A DNA stretch of 64,000 nt from Treponema sp. (GCA_024695475.1 JAILIC010000087.1:29223-93222); one strand, 5' to 3'; counted from the first letter of the stretch, positions 7,602 through 17,294 are shown. Numbers and translations are program-made. Notes: generated from the letters alone by a model not told the origin.

Positions 7602-8912
7602 ATGCGTTTTACAAGTACAAGAAATAGAACTATTTCTGTTGGGTTTGAACAGGTTATACGTAATTGTATCCCAGGAGATGGCGGATTGTATATTCCTGCT
7701 GATATGTCTGATTTACGTCGATGGATCTTGTATTCGGACGAGCAGACAAGTTATGCCTCTGTTGCTGGCGCAATGACATTGGCATGTATTAATGAAGAGT
7801 TTAGCCCTATTATTTGTGAAACTATCGCAACTCATGCATTTCCGTATGAGCCTGTCCTTAAAAAACTTGATGATGGGCTTTTTTTATTGGAACTATATCA
7901 TGGTCCTACCGGTTGGCAACGTGATTTTTGCGTAAACTTTTTAATAGAAAGTTTGGAGACAATCCTTGAGTTTAAAGGTAATACAGCGATTACCTTGGAT
8001 TATACAAGTAGTGCTTTTGGATCTATTTTGTCCCATGCGTTGCGGGATAAAAAGTATATAAAATCAGTATTGTTATTTCCTAAAGGTGCTGTCAAAGGAT
8101 TACAGGAACGGGATTATATCTGGAATGGTGGCACTGTCTATCCTATTGAAATTGATGGTACAGAAGAAGATTGCCGTAATCTTATTCGTGCTATTTTTAA
8201 AAACAAAACAATCGTGTCAAAGTGTAATTTGACAACGGCTAATAGTGCAAATGTTGGTCGATTAATTGCACAGATGTTTGTCTATCCATTTGCATTTTCG
8301 CGTTTGAAAAAGCAAGTCTCTGGTACTATATATTATGCTATGGATCCAGGTAGCTACAGCAACCTTGTTGCCGGTTTATATGCATGGCGACTTGCTATGC
8401 CTGTTAATGGTTTTATTGTACCTGCAACCGGATCTTTAACCCTAGACTCAATGGGCAATTGTACCATGCTGGATTCCTTAGTACCGTTGAATCAGCGGGA
8501 GCCAGTTGATCCAGCCTTTCCTAATAATATTGAGCGTTTAGAAGAAGTTTTTTCTATTAACACAGGTATGATGAAAAACTTAGTGTTTCCTCAGCATGTG
8601 ACTGATGAAGATACTATTTCGGCGGTAAAAGAGTTATTTATGAAGTACGGGCAATACGCTGACAAGAGTACGGCTCAGGCATACGCTGCCGCTAAAAAAA
8701 TGAGGGAAAAAGGGAACTGTGAAGGTGGAACAATTGTGCTCCTTGCAAAAAATGATCCAGCCCTGTCTGGCAACTTTGTCCGCCATTGTTTAGGAGAGGC
8801 TCCTGCAATGGCAGACAATGTTGCTGCCGGCATTGCTCCTACAAATCTCAATAGACCGTTAGTACGTACTCCTGATGATATTATTTCTGTACTTTCATCT
8901 TTGACGTTTTAA
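7602..8912 (+). CDS. Threonine-synthase-like protein lacking the PLP lysine
   Basis: The 436-residue protein follows the E. coli-type threonine synthase (ThrC) along its length: MRFTSTRN and GDGGLYIP at the start, LYHGPT at 98-103, then NSANVGRLIAQ and AQAYAAAKKM. In active ThrC the motif is HGPTxxFKDF and the lysine (Lys107 in E. coli) binds pyridoxal phosphate. Here it reads HGPTGWQRDF with Arg107, and the phosphate-binding GNFGD region reads PGSYSN. The fold is kept but PLP catalysis is unlikely, so it may be a regulatory or otherwise repurposed pseudoenzyme. No homoserine-pathway gene is nearby. It appears leaderless. Its 3' end overlaps the convergent GH13 gene by 32 bases. Confidence 0.7.
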   Translation: MRFTSTRNRTISVGFEQVIRNCIPGDGGLYIPADMSDLRRWILYSDEQTSYASVAGAMTLACINEEFSPIICETIATHAFPYEPVLKKLDDGLFLLELYHGPTGWQRDFCVNFLIESLETILEFKGNTAITLDYTSSAFGSILSHALRDKKYIKSVLLFPKGAVKGLQERDYIWNGGTVYPIEIDGTEEDCRNLIRAIFKNKTIVSKCNLTTANSANVGRLIAQMFVYPFAFSRLKKQVSGTIYYAMDPGSYSNLVAGLYAWRLAMPVNGFIVPATGSLTLDSMGNCTMLDSLVPLNQREPVDPAFPNNIERLEEVFSINTGMMKNLVFPQHVTDEDTISAVKELFMKYGQYADKSTAQAYAAAKKMREKGNCEGGTIVLLAKNDPALSGNFVRHCLGEAPAMADNVAAGIAPTNLNRPLVRTPDDIISVLSSLTF

Positions 8913-11900
8913 CGCTCTTTTTCTTGGTAGCTGCCTTTTTTACACTTTTTGTCACTCTTTTTTTTGTGACCTTCTTCTTTTGTGTCGGCTTAAAGCTATT
9001 AACAAAGGCTACGGATTTATATGCTGCTTTTGTTTTTGCAGCCATGAGGGTTTTATACATCTCACATAATGAGGTAGCTTTCGTTTTTGTTGCTGAAAGA
9101 AGACGAAGCAGGAACAATAATGCAAAGGTAAAATCAGTTTGCTCTTTATTAAACCAGACGGTGTTTTCAAAGCTGTTTGTTCCGCAGATGTCTTGAGAAA
9201 CTGGAGAGTATACCAGATACGTGACGATAGCTAGGGCTGCCGCTTGTTTTGATTTTGTGCTCAGTGCCTTTTGTGGAGTACTTGCAATGACATAGAGGTC
9301 CTTTAGCCGCTTGTACATATTAGGTATCGACAGATTGATATCTCTGAGGTGCTGATTAAACTTACGTGCTAATGCCCATTCTGTTGCATATCCTTTATCA
9401 GCATAATTTTTGACAATGGCATAACTTAATAGCAATACAAGAATATCTTTGTCGAGTGCAAGCATAGTGCGGGTAAATGATTCAACATCTTTTGTACTGC
9501 AGGCTTTTAGAAGCGTAGCAGTATAATTTTGAGGTTGTTTTGTCACTTTTGTATCGCAAAGTATGTGCAGTATTTTTTTTGCAATCGTAGTAAACTGAGA
9601 TAACTGCGTTTTAGCAGTATCTTTTTTGCTGCCTGCAAATCGATCTGCAGTTTTATAGAATGCCAATGCATTTTTTGACACTGATTTGATAATTTTTGTA
9701 AGTTCTGCAGTTGCTTTTGTCTTTGTAAGTGTGTGGCTTGTACCCTCATGATACACTTGATATATGCAGGTAAGGAAGTCATCGGTAACAAAAGCTCGTA
9801 ATGCAGTGTATAGCTCCTTAAAGCGTATTTCATTCCATTCGGCTTCGAGATCTTCAGTACCTTTTCCGCCAAGAGCTTCACAGAGAATACGATATTTATG
9901 ATCTGGACCATCTGTTATCTGCTTAAAGTTTAAAAGCACTTGGTACTCAAATCCTTTGAGGCTGACAAACATACCGTTGTTCTGAATGTCAGCGCAAGAT
10001 CGTACAAACCATAATCCGCTGTGATGATCTTGGAATATACAGTAATTATCATTATCGGTACTGAGCATGAGCCCTTGGGCTATACTGCGGGTTTTAATTT
10101 GTTTGTCGTGTTCACCTGATCCCGTTTTTACTGCATACGGAACAGATTGTTTTATCCAGCCACAAGCAGGCTCATATTTATTGTTATAAAATACGACTGC
10201 AAACTCATTGTTAAAACCATTTGAGTATGCGAAGATATTCTCGTTTACCGTACCGTTATTCCATACGTCAAAGAATAAAAAGTTATTAATCTCTGCAAAG
10301 AGATAGCGCTTTTTCATCAATGGAAAAATATCTTGCCAATGGCGGCGGATGAGCTCGCTATCAGGAGTTTCGTCTTTGTATGCTTTGGTATATTCCATAC
10401 CATATTTTTCTTCAAACCCTTCGATTTGCCCATGCCCAAACATAGGCAGGCCTGGCATGGTAACCATCAGAGTACATACGCCAAAATACTTACCGTCTTT
10501 ACCAAATTGTGCTACGGCTGTTTCTTCATCGGGGTTATTCATGAAGTTGACATAACGCTTTAATATCTGAGGATCAAAGATAATAGTATTTTTGACGGTA
10601 TCTCGATATTTTTGGTTTTCTTCTTTTTTGAGCATGTTCATGAATGCACTGTTGTATACACGGTGCATGCCGAGTGTGCGTACAAAAAAGCCTTCCATCA
10701 TCCAGAATGCTTCTGCAAGTAATAGGGTGTCAGGAACTTCTTGTGCTACGCGATCTACGACTTCACGCCAAAACTCGTTTGGAATAGCCTGCTCAAATTC
10801 TTGATTGGATAAACCTGTTTCACTTCTTGTTGCGATATCGCCACCATGTCCTGGTTCTGGATACCAGAGCCGCCGTATATGTTTTTTTGCAAGAACCATA
10901 GCAGCGTCAAAACGTATGATTGGAAAGTTTCGCGCTACATGGAGAATTTCTTGTATGACGGCTTCGCGTGCATCTGGATTTAAAAAATCAATTTGCGCGG
11001 TATCATTCCAGGGCATACCGGTGCCATCGTTACCATGATATATGTATCGTACGTCTCCAGTTGCATTATCTACACGTTTAAAAACAACGGCGCAATCAGA
11101 CTTGCTGTAGTAGTGGTCTTCCAGATAAATTCCAGTTCTTGGATCCTGTGAGAGGTTTTCGCCATTAAAAGTGTATTGTGGAAAAGGATTGTCTCTGCGC
11201 TGTACAAATACATCAGGTTTTTCCATAACCCAGTGTGAGTCCATGCCTGTATGATTTGGTACCATGTCGGAAGCAAGCCTGATACCTCTTTTCCATAGTC
11301 GTGTTCTGAGATTTTCGAGTGCACTCCAGTCTCCAAGATTGTCAGCAATGTTATAGTCATAAAGACTGTATGCACTGGCTGCTGCTTCCGGATTGCCATT
11401 GAGTTGCTTGATTCGTTTGCTCGCATAACTTCGTTGCCATAAACCGATGAGCCATAATCCTGTAAAACCTTCGTTTGCAAGCGTGTCCAATTCTTCATCA
11501 GGTATCTGGTCTAGGCGGGTAATGCTTTGTTTGTACTTTTTACTGAGCTGATCAAGCCAGACAAGTACTGTTTTTGCCATGAGTATGACACGAGGCATCC
11601 ATTCCTGATCAGGACTAAAACGCTCATATTCCTTGCTGAGAGAGTCGTAGTTGTAAGGTTGTAAATCTGGACCGTCACCACCTATGGGGTGCCAGGCAGC
11701 TTTTTCTTCCTCTGTAATGGTATCAATGCCGGCAAGGAGTCGTTTGAGCCATGAACCAAGCAGATGTCCCCAATGGGTTCTGATATAGTCTAATTGACCT
11801 TTGAGGCTGTTAGGACTAAAGATGACTGGTTCGCGTAGGAGTTCAATTAATGAGTGTCCGTATGGTCCAAATGTTGGTTTGCTCTTAAAAAAGAGTTGGA

Positions 11901-12480
11901 GTTCTTCCCATGCCATTTTATATAGTGGGTTTTGCTTGAGTGATACATCATCAAACAGTATTTTAAATGGCTTAAATGCAGGGTTTTCATTTGCCAGGAT
12001 TAAAAGAATCATCTCTTCTAGAGTTGCTTCTTTATTACTGCGAAGTATACCTGTTCCTGTATCGATTCCTTTTTCAGTGAGATACTGTGATTGTGTTTGA
12101 ATGCCTTTATATACGACAGTAGGTGGAAACTCTGTATTAAACTGAGTAAGGAGAGCGTCTATTTTGTCTTCTCCAAAATGGTTATAGAGACACTGTAATG
12201 CTTCTACCATTATAGATGAGAGTATATCTTTTCGGTATATCGTGCAGACGTAATGGAATATTTCATCTATAAGCCCCATGGCGTTGAGATTTCCGGCAGA
12301 GATTCGCTTAGTGGTTTGACCACGTATGTCAAAGAGGCTATTGAGCTTATCTGCAAAGATACGCACATTAGTCATATTGGCAAAAATGACATTGCCTGTA
12401 GATGCAAAAAGTGATCCGTTAAATCCACAGATATCTCTGATGGTACGACTAACATGGAACTCATTGAAAGAAATATGCAT
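8881..12480 (-). CDS. Very large GH13 alpha-amylase-family protein
   Basis: This 1199-residue cytosolic protein has no signal peptide. The GH13 barrel lies at about residues 330-720. Region I is DMVPNH (405-410), region II is IIRFDAAM with nucleophile Asp525, region III is LLLAEAF with acid/base Glu590, and region IV is MNNPDEE with Asp651. In most family members region IV reads NHD, so the His is replaced by Pro. About 330 residues precede the barrel and about 450 follow, neither recognised. The protein ends in about 34 residues that are almost half lysine (KKKVTKKRVTKSVKK...), like a histone H1 tail. Its ATG shares one base with the malQ stop, so the two are translationally coupled. A glycogen or maltodextrin role is likely. 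Confidence 0.75.
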   Translation of the reverse strand: MHISFNEFHVSRTIRDICGFNGSLFASTGNVIFANMTNVRIFADKLNSLFDIRGQTTKRISAGNLNAMGLIDEIFHYVCTIYRKDILSSIMVEALQCLYNHFGEDKIDALLTQFNTEFPPTVVYKGIQTQSQYLTEKGIDTGTGILRSNKEATLEEMILLILANENPAFKPFKILFDDVSLKQNPLYKMAWEELQLFFKSKPTFGPYGHSLIELLREPVIFSPNSLKGQLDYIRTHWGHLLGSWLKRLLAGIDTITEEEKAAWHPIGGDGPDLQPYNYDSLSKEYERFSPDQEWMPRVILMAKTVLVWLDQLSKKYKQSITRLDQIPDEELDTLANEGFTGLWLIGLWQRSYASKRIKQLNGNPEAAASAYSLYDYNIADNLGDWSALENLRTRLWKRGIRLASDMVPNHTGMDSHWVMEKPDVFVQRRDNPFPQYTFNGENLSQDPRTGIYLEDHYYSKSDCAVVFKRVDNATGDVRYIYHGNDGTGMPWNDTAQIDFLNPDAREAVIQEILHVARNFPIIRFDAAMVLAKKHIRRLWYPEPGHGGDIATRSETGLSNQEFEQAIPNEFWREVVDRVAQEVPDTLLLAEAFWMMEGFFVRTLGMHRVYNSAFMNMLKKEENQKYRDTVKNTIIFDPQILKRYVNFMNNPDEETAVAQFGKDGKYFGVCTLMVTMPGLPMFGHGQIEGFEEKYGMEYTKAYKDETPDSELIRRHWQDIFPLMKKRYLFAEINNFLFFDVWNNGTVNENIFAYSNGFNNEFAVVFYNNKYEPACGWIKQSVPYAVKTGSGEHDKQIKTRSIAQGLMLSTDNDNYCIFQDHHSGLWFVRSCADIQNNGMFVSLKGFEYQVLLNFKQITDGPDHKYRILCEALGGKGTEDLEAEWNEIRFKELYTALRAFVTDDFLTCIYQVYHEGTSHTLTKTKATAELTKIIKSVSKNALAFYKTADRFAGSKKDTAKTQLSQFTTIAKKILHILCDTKVTKQPQNYTATLLKACSTKDVESFTRTMLALDKDILVLLLSYAIVKNYADKGYATEWALARKFNQHLRDINLSIPNMYKRLKDLYVIASTPQKALSTKSKQAAALAIVTYLVYSPVSQDICGTNSFENTVWFNKEQTDFTFALLFLLRLLSATKTKATSLCEMYKTLMAAKTKAAYKSVAFVNSFKPTQKKKVTKKRVTKSVKKAATKKKSVKTSKMKVQK

Positions 12481-14537
12481 TACTCACCCCGTTGATCATG
12501 ACATTTTACGATATCACGCATATTGTCGATTAATTTGTTATTTTTTAGTATTGATTCAATTGTTGCTGGTAGGCGATATGTCCAGTTAAACTCTGTAACA
12601 GTACCAGGAATATTAATACGTTCATCTTCCTCGTGTTTGCGCCAGTACTTTTTTTCCATGAATAAATAATCTTGTAGTGGATTAACGTACCAGACACTTG
12701 CCGTGTGTGCTGAACACATAAGTACTTTTTTTGCCAGCTGTGGTGTAAAACTGGTGTTTGCTATTTGTGTTGCCTGCTTATATATCCCCTCTACATTTTG
12801 TGTCGTTTTTACTTCAGCATCAAATGCTACAATAAAATGAATGACACCGTCTTTTTCATTGTTCCACCACTGTCTGATAGTGGTGGAGTCATGGACTGAT
12901 GTGGTAGTTAGAGAGAGTGGAGTATAGTTTTCAAAAGGAATGAATGGTTGTCCCGGTTCTTCCCAGATTCTGTTCCATCGTACTACACGTAAACCAAGAA
13001 TCCCAGTGTCATTGAGTACTTGTGGTACACCGCTTAAGGCGACTCCTAAGTCTTCTCCACATGGTTGCATCGGAACTGATTTTGTTAATTTGGATAAAAT
13101 ATCAAATGCGTGATCTTGCCACAGTACTTCCTGCTTGTTTCGATTATCGGCAAACAGATGGGATAATGTATCTTGCTCATTTGGATAGAGTGATTTCCAG
13201 GAGGAGGTATTGCCATAACACCAGGAAGGAACATAGGTGTCCTTTTTTACTTCGATTAAGCAACGATCATTCCATTTATTGCAAAAGAACTCTTGTAGTT
13301 CTTCGGGGCATTCTTTAAGAATAGACTGTATTCCGTGTGTTTTTTTCTTAAAAATCCATAATTCTTCATTGCCTATGCGATCACACAGTTTTGATAGTAC
13401 TGCTATTGTACTGTCATGATTATGTGTTATTTCTTCAACACTGTAGGTTGGAATATGTGGTTTTGAGAGCCAGTTAATGCGTCCGTCATCAAATCCTGCG
13501 TTATGGAGTACTTCTTTTGTTATGCCAACGTATGGCTCCGCATGTCCAAGATATGCGGTTGTATCTGTTTCAGGTACTGCCCAGATGCGGAAAAATCCTA
13601 AGATGTGATCGAGTCGATATGCTCCGTAGTACTGGGATGCGGATATAAGACGGTGCTTCCACCATGAGTAACCATCTCTTTTCATCTTATCCCATTTATA
13701 AATAGGAAAGCCCCATGTCTGTCCAGATGGGTTTTCACCGTCAGGTGGGGAGCCTGCTCGTAATGTATGATTAAATAGCGTTGGTTCTGACCAGGCATCA
13801 CAGGAGTCTTCATTCATCATGATAGGAATGTCGCCTTTTAGAATGATACCATTTGCTTTGATGGTATCTGCAGCTTGCTTAAACTGTGTGTGGGCATAGT
13901 ACTGTTCCCATGCGTAAAAAAGGTATTCCTTTTTATGTTCATCACTATCCCATCGGTTTTGAATTTCTTCTGGACTGATATTTGCATCTTGCTTTTGCCA
14001 TGTTTTCCAACTTGCCTGCATGTATTTCCATTTTAACTGTTTAAACACGGCATAACTGATAATCCAAGGATTATCTTGTATCCACTGGGCAAGTTCCTGT
14101 GGTATGTTATTTTTTTTAGCTATATCGGTTTGTTCAAAGAGCTCAGCCAATAATTCATTTTTGATAGTAAGAATTTGCTGATAATGAAAGCGACATGTTG
14201 GATTAGTTATGTTAACCAGCGTATCGTACTTTTGCGCAAATTGTGTATTCTTTTTGTAATAGGTTTTAAACTCGGGTATTGATGCAATATGTATATAAAT
14301 AGGATGGAGTGCAAATGCTGATAAACTACTGTAGGGTGAACTTTGTGTACCGGTATCATTGACGGGTAGCAGCTGTATAATGCTCATACCAGTTTTTTTG
14401 CAGAGAGGAACTAGTTGTTCCAAATCAGAAAAATCACCGATAGCTTTTGCTTCGTCTGTAACGATTGCTCCAAGGGGAATAACAAATCCTGTTTGCGGTT
14501 GTATATGTGTAGATTTACCAGTATATGATTTTTTCAT
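12480..14537 (-). CDS. malQ: 4-alpha-glucanotransferase (amylomaltase)
   Basis: MalQ (GH77) transfers alpha-1,4-glucan chains between maltodextrins, releasing glucose, in the cytosol. The 685-residue protein carries GAYRLDHILGF with nucleophile Asp310, PCGEDLGV with Glu495 and TTSVHDSTT with Asp550, the three catalytic acids. SPYSSLSAFALHPIYI near the N-terminus is also typical. The start is at 14537. A TATACT lies nine bases before the ATG and there is no good Shine-Dalgarno, so this transcript may also be almost leaderless. The coupled downstream GH13 gene suggests a shared job in glycogen or maltodextrin turnover. Confidence 0.9.
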   Translation of the reverse strand: MKKSYTGKSTHIQPQTGFVIPLGAIVTDEAKAIGDFSDLEQLVPLCKKTGMSIIQLLPVNDTGTQSSPYSSLSAFALHPIYIHIASIPEFKTYYKKNTQFAQKYDTLVNITNPTCRFHYQQILTIKNELLAELFEQTDIAKKNNIPQELAQWIQDNPWIISYAVFKQLKWKYMQASWKTWQKQDANISPEEIQNRWDSDEHKKEYLFYAWEQYYAHTQFKQAADTIKANGIILKGDIPIMMNEDSCDAWSEPTLFNHTLRAGSPPDGENPSGQTWGFPIYKWDKMKRDGYSWWKHRLISASQYYGAYRLDHILGFFRIWAVPETDTTAYLGHAEPYVGITKEVLHNAGFDDGRINWLSKPHIPTYSVEEITHNHDSTIAVLSKLCDRIGNEELWIFKKKTHGIQSILKECPEELQEFFCNKWNDRCLIEVKKDTYVPSWCYGNTSSWKSLYPNEQDTLSHLFADNRNKQEVLWQDHAFDILSKLTKSVPMQPCGEDLGVALSGVPQVLNDTGILGLRVVRWNRIWEEPGQPFIPFENYTPLSLTTTSVHDSTTIRQWWNNEKDGVIHFIVAFDAEVKTTQNVEGIYKQATQIANTSFTPQLAKKVLMCSAHTASVWYVNPLQDYLFMEKKYWRKHEEDERINIPGTVTEFNWTYRLPATIESILKNNKLIDNMRDIVKCHDQRGE

Positions 14538-14612
14538 AATGACTTAAGTATATCATGAATTTATCATATTGTGTAAATTTTAGCCTAACTTATAGAAAGA
14601 AACTGCAATGCA

Positions 14613-15632
14613 TTATGTTGTAGGCAGCAATCCTTTGTTCCAGTGCCATACAGGTTTTGCCAGTGCATTTGAGAATGGTTGTGTACGGTTAAAATCTGGC
14701 AGCCAGTCGGTGTCATCTGATAAGTCTTGATAAAAGAGGTAATCAAAATCAAAAGCTTCTATGATATCTCGTAGATCAGTATCTTCGGTTTTGGTTACGA
14801 GGCGATTTTCTATGGCTTGTAATGCCTGTGTACGGTGCTGTAATTCTGCCGGCGAGCCTTTAAACGGGACGGGTGTGTATTGGGACATAAGTGAAATGAC
14901 GGCTTTACCGTCTGCATTTTCTTTGAGCCATGAAAGTGTTTCTACGGTTTCTTCAAACCTGCCGGGGAGAAACAAATGCCTTATAATAACCCCCTGTTCT
15001 AGTTTGTCTTTTTCGATGCCATTTGCTGTTTTTGTAGAAAAACGAAGCGGATTATTTTGTATCATCCATGTAATTGCTTCTTTTGCTGCCTGAGGATAAT
15101 TTGAAGCTCCAAATAACTCTTTTGAAAGTGTACTGTTGAGCGTCTTTAAGTCTGGCAACCATATATGGACAAGGTCCTTGAGGAGCTTCAGTGTTTTAAC
15201 GCTTTCATATCCGCTTGAGTTCCAGCATATTGGTAGCGTAAGCCCTTTTGCTTTTGCGTCGGCAAGGTACTCTGCAAGGAGTGGTATGCAGTGACTGCCT
15301 GTGACAATATTGATGTTTTCAGCCCCTGCATCCTGAAGGTGCAAACAGATATCGGTAAAATCCTGAGATGTTATGGGATTACCCATGCCTTGTTGTGATA
15401 TTTGGTAATTTTGACAAAAAGCACATCGTAAGGTACATCCTGTGATAAAAATGGTACCACTGCCTCCATGTACAGTAATAAGTGGTTCTTCACCAAAGTG
15501 GAGGCAGGCGGTGGCAAGCCTGATATCTGCTGGTTCTTGGCAGAATCCGGTTTTTCCCGCAAGTCTGTCTGCTTTGCAATTACGAGGACATTGTGTGCAT
15601 GATTGATACAGAAGTTCCGTTGCTTTTGTCAC
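14613..15632 (-). CDS. Radical SAM protein, PflX/PflA-like
   Basis: This 339-residue protein belongs to the family annotated as PflX (pyruvate formate-lyase activating-like). The radical SAM cluster is CTLRCAFC (Cys66, Cys70, Cys73). A second cysteine group, CTQCPRNC...C (12, 15, 19, 31), precedes it, as is usual in this family. These proteins bind [4Fe-4S] and cleave S-adenosylmethionine; the target is not established. The start is GTG at 15632 with only a weak ribosome site. It lies 16 bases after the hypothetical gene upstream and 75 bases before malQ, and is probably co-transcribed with the former. Confidence 0.8.
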   Translation of the reverse strand: MTKATELLYQSCTQCPRNCKADRLAGKTGFCQEPADIRLATACLHFGEEPLITVHGGSGTIFITGCTLRCAFCQNYQISQQGMGNPITSQDFTDICLHLQDAGAENINIVTGSHCIPLLAEYLADAKAKGLTLPICWNSSGYESVKTLKLLKDLVHIWLPDLKTLNSTLSKELFGASNYPQAAKEAITWMIQNNPLRFSTKTANGIEKDKLEQGVIIRHLFLPGRFEETVETLSWLKENADGKAVISLMSQYTPVPFKGSPAELQHRTQALQAIENRLVTKTEDTDLRDIIEAFDFDYLFYQDLSDDTDWLPDFNRTQPFSNALAKPVWHWNKGLLPTT

Positions 15633-15648
15633 AGTAGAGCCAGCCTGA

Positions 15649-16053
15649 TTAGAGTGCGTTCTTTTCCATTAAAGTGCTCATCAGTGTTGTCAGCATATCG
15701 AGAGGAAGTGTTTCTGCTTCGCAGTTGACCATGCTTGCCAGTTCTTTCCAGTCGGTGTCGGTAAGAACTTCTGTATACTCAGAACTGTTATCGAGAAATG
15801 CCTGAAAAGCAGTGAGTGCTACCAGTGAGTTGTCTGAAGGCTCGGTGCTAGGGTCCTGAGCATTGTCAATGTACTGTGAAATCCAGTAATGAGCGATGGC
15901 GGCGGGGAGTTCTCCCATTCCTCTGTTGTTATTTGAAAAGCTGGTTGCGATTTTTTCACAGAGCGTATGAGCATCAAATGATGAACCTGTGTTAGCTCGC
16001 TCATATTTAATCATTTTATGTAAGTCTGTATAAAACTTTTCTGCTACTGTCAT
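15649..16053 (-). CDS. Hypothetical protein, 134 aa
   Basis: I do not recognise this protein. I choose the ATG at 16053 (MTVAEKFYTDLHK) because the longer frame would run through the promoter of the divergent ptsN. TATTAT lies eight bases before this ATG and there is no Shine-Dalgarno. The sequence is predicted largely helical, soluble and acidic (ALTAFQAFLDNSSEYTEVL...), with no signal peptide or membrane segment. It precedes the PflX-like gene by 16 bases, so the two may work together. Confidence 0.55.
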   Translation of the reverse strand: MTVAEKFYTDLHKMIKYERANTGSSFDAHTLCEKIATSFSNNNRGMGELPAAIAHYWISQYIDNAQDPSTEPSDNSLVALTAFQAFLDNSSEYTEVLTDTDWKELASMVNCEAETLPLDMLTTLMSTLMEKNAL

Positions 16054-16101
16054 GGTTACGCATAATAACAGAAAATCAGTACTATTTGAAGTGTTTTTTT
16101 C

Positions 16102-16130
16102 TTGACATTTGCATAAACTACTCATAAACT
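16102..16130 (+). promoter_or_regulatory. Leaderless promoter of ptsN
   Basis: Perfect TTGACA (16102-16107), 17-base spacer, TAAACT (16125-16130), then exactly six bases to the ATG at 16137. There is no Shine-Dalgarno, so the mRNA should start at the start codon. Confidence 0.65.
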
Positions 16131-16136
16131 AGAACC

Positions 16137-16583
16137 ATGGATTTGAGAACTGTTTTAACACCGGAAACTGTAAACCTTCATCTGAAAGGTAAAACAAAAG
16201 AAGAAATTATTGATGAAATGCTGGATATCTTGGTAGCCGCCGGTAAAGTTACTGATAAAAATGCCGCTCGTGATTGTGTTTTGGATCGTGAGCGTAAGAT
16301 GTCAACAGGTATGAAACATGGTATCGCAATCCCTCATGGAAAAACAGATACAGTTACAGACTTGGTTGCATGTATAGGTATATCTGATAACCCGGTGGAT
16401 TTTGATTCCTTGGATCAGGAACCATGTCGTATATTCATTATGACACTTTCTCCTGTCAATAAAACGGGGCCACATCTACAGTTCCTTGCTGAAGTAAGTC
16501 TGTTATTTAAGAGTGCAGATAAACGTCAGCAGATTTTGGATACTCAAGATAAGGCAGAAGTTATCAAGATTCTTACTGAATAG
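16137..16583 (+). CDS. ptsN: PTS EIIA domain protein, fructose/nitrogen type (PtsN-like)
   Basis: This 148-residue single-domain EIIA of the fructose/mannitol family has the phosphorylation motif GIAIPHGKTD with His67 as the likely phospho-acceptor. It accepts phosphate from HPr. No EIIB or EIIC gene is in the window, which suits the regulatory (nitrogen-PTS-like) system known in treponemes, where HPr, HPr kinase and PtsN exist without a complete sugar permease. It is monocistronic, with a leaderless promoter and its own terminator. ptsH and hprK lie 40 kb away. Confidence 0.85.
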   Translation: MDLRTVLTPETVNLHLKGKTKEEIIDEMLDILVAAGKVTDKNAARDCVLDRERKMSTGMKHGIAIPHGKTDTVTDLVACIGISDNPVDFDSLDQEPCRIFIMTLSPVNKTGPHLQFLAEVSLLFKSADKRQQILDTQDKAEVIKILTE

Positions 16584-16615
16584 TAAGTGAATATGAACAG
16601 TATTCTGTGATTAAG

Positions 16616-16650
16616 AAGCCTTTATGCTTGTTTGCATAAGGGCTTTTTTA
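16616..16650 (+). terminator. Terminator of ptsN
   Basis: AAGCCTTTATGC (16616-16627) pairs with GCATAAGGGCTT (16634-16645), followed by T residues. Confidence 0.9.
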
Positions 16651-16741
16651 TTTCAGGCTGATAACGATTGTCAACCTGAAAAATAGGCGAATCAAGGTCT
16701 TGTGCAAAGCGTGCCTTGACCAGACGTATGTGGAGAGAGTA

Positions 16742-17248
16742 ATGAAATTAGATCCTGAATTTATATCAAAAGATCACACCTTATTTACAGTAGGGAATGA
16801 TGTAGTCGATACTGCTGATTTGCAGGTTTTGTCCTATGCAGCTATACGAGGGGGAGAAGTGCCAAAACTGGTATCTGGTAAAAAACCGATTGTATTGCAA
16901 TGTGCATGGACCGCTGTGGAGTCTGAACCAGAGGTATACGATGAGTCTTATCTGGCTGATTTACGTACGTATCTCAAGGAGCTGGAGGATACAGGCTGTT
17001 ATGCCGTTATTGAACCAATGGTTGATAATGCGCTGTCAGGTGATGAAGAGCGCTTTGTCGCTGCTATGAAGCATACAGCCCGCCGAATAAAGGATTGTAA
17101 ATCTGTTGTAGGTTTTGCCATTCCTCAAGCTGTACAGAATGTTTCGATGTATCTTGATGAGTTATCACAGAAGCATGAACAGTATGTTTTTTTTGGTCAT
17201 AAAGAACTTACAAAGTTGTCTGAATTTGATGGTATCGTTTGGTATTGA
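16742..17248 (+). CDS. Hypothetical protein, 168 aa, possible TIM-barrel fragment
   Basis: I do not recognise this protein with confidence. The ATG at 16742 is chosen because GGAGAGAG (16732-16739) stands just ahead; the frame can be extended upstream to a TTG, but that has no ribosome site. The order of elements (PIVLQCAWTAVESEPEVYD, then SYLADLRTYLKELEDTGCYAVIEP) looks like the early strands of a GH5-like barrel, in which a strand with Trp/Glu is followed by a helix and a strand ending in a catalytic-side residue. It is too short for a whole barrel. No signal peptide. Adjacent genes give no hint. Confidence 0.5.
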   Translation: MKLDPEFISKDHTLFTVGNDVVDTADLQVLSYAAIRGGEVPKLVSGKKPIVLQCAWTAVESEPEVYDESYLADLRTYLKELEDTGCYAVIEPMVDNALSGDEERFVAAMKHTARRIKDCKSVVGFAIPQAVQNVSMYLDELSQKHEQYVFFGHKELTKLSEFDGIVWY

Positions 17249-17294
17249 TTGCGATAAAAAACATATATTTCAATTGTTTTTTAGTGGTCTTTAC

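Noticed and set aside
16692..16719. TCAAGG...CCTTGA inverted repeat before the hypothetical gene at 16742
   Set aside because: Six base pairs around a 16-base loop with no link to a promoter element; could be chance.
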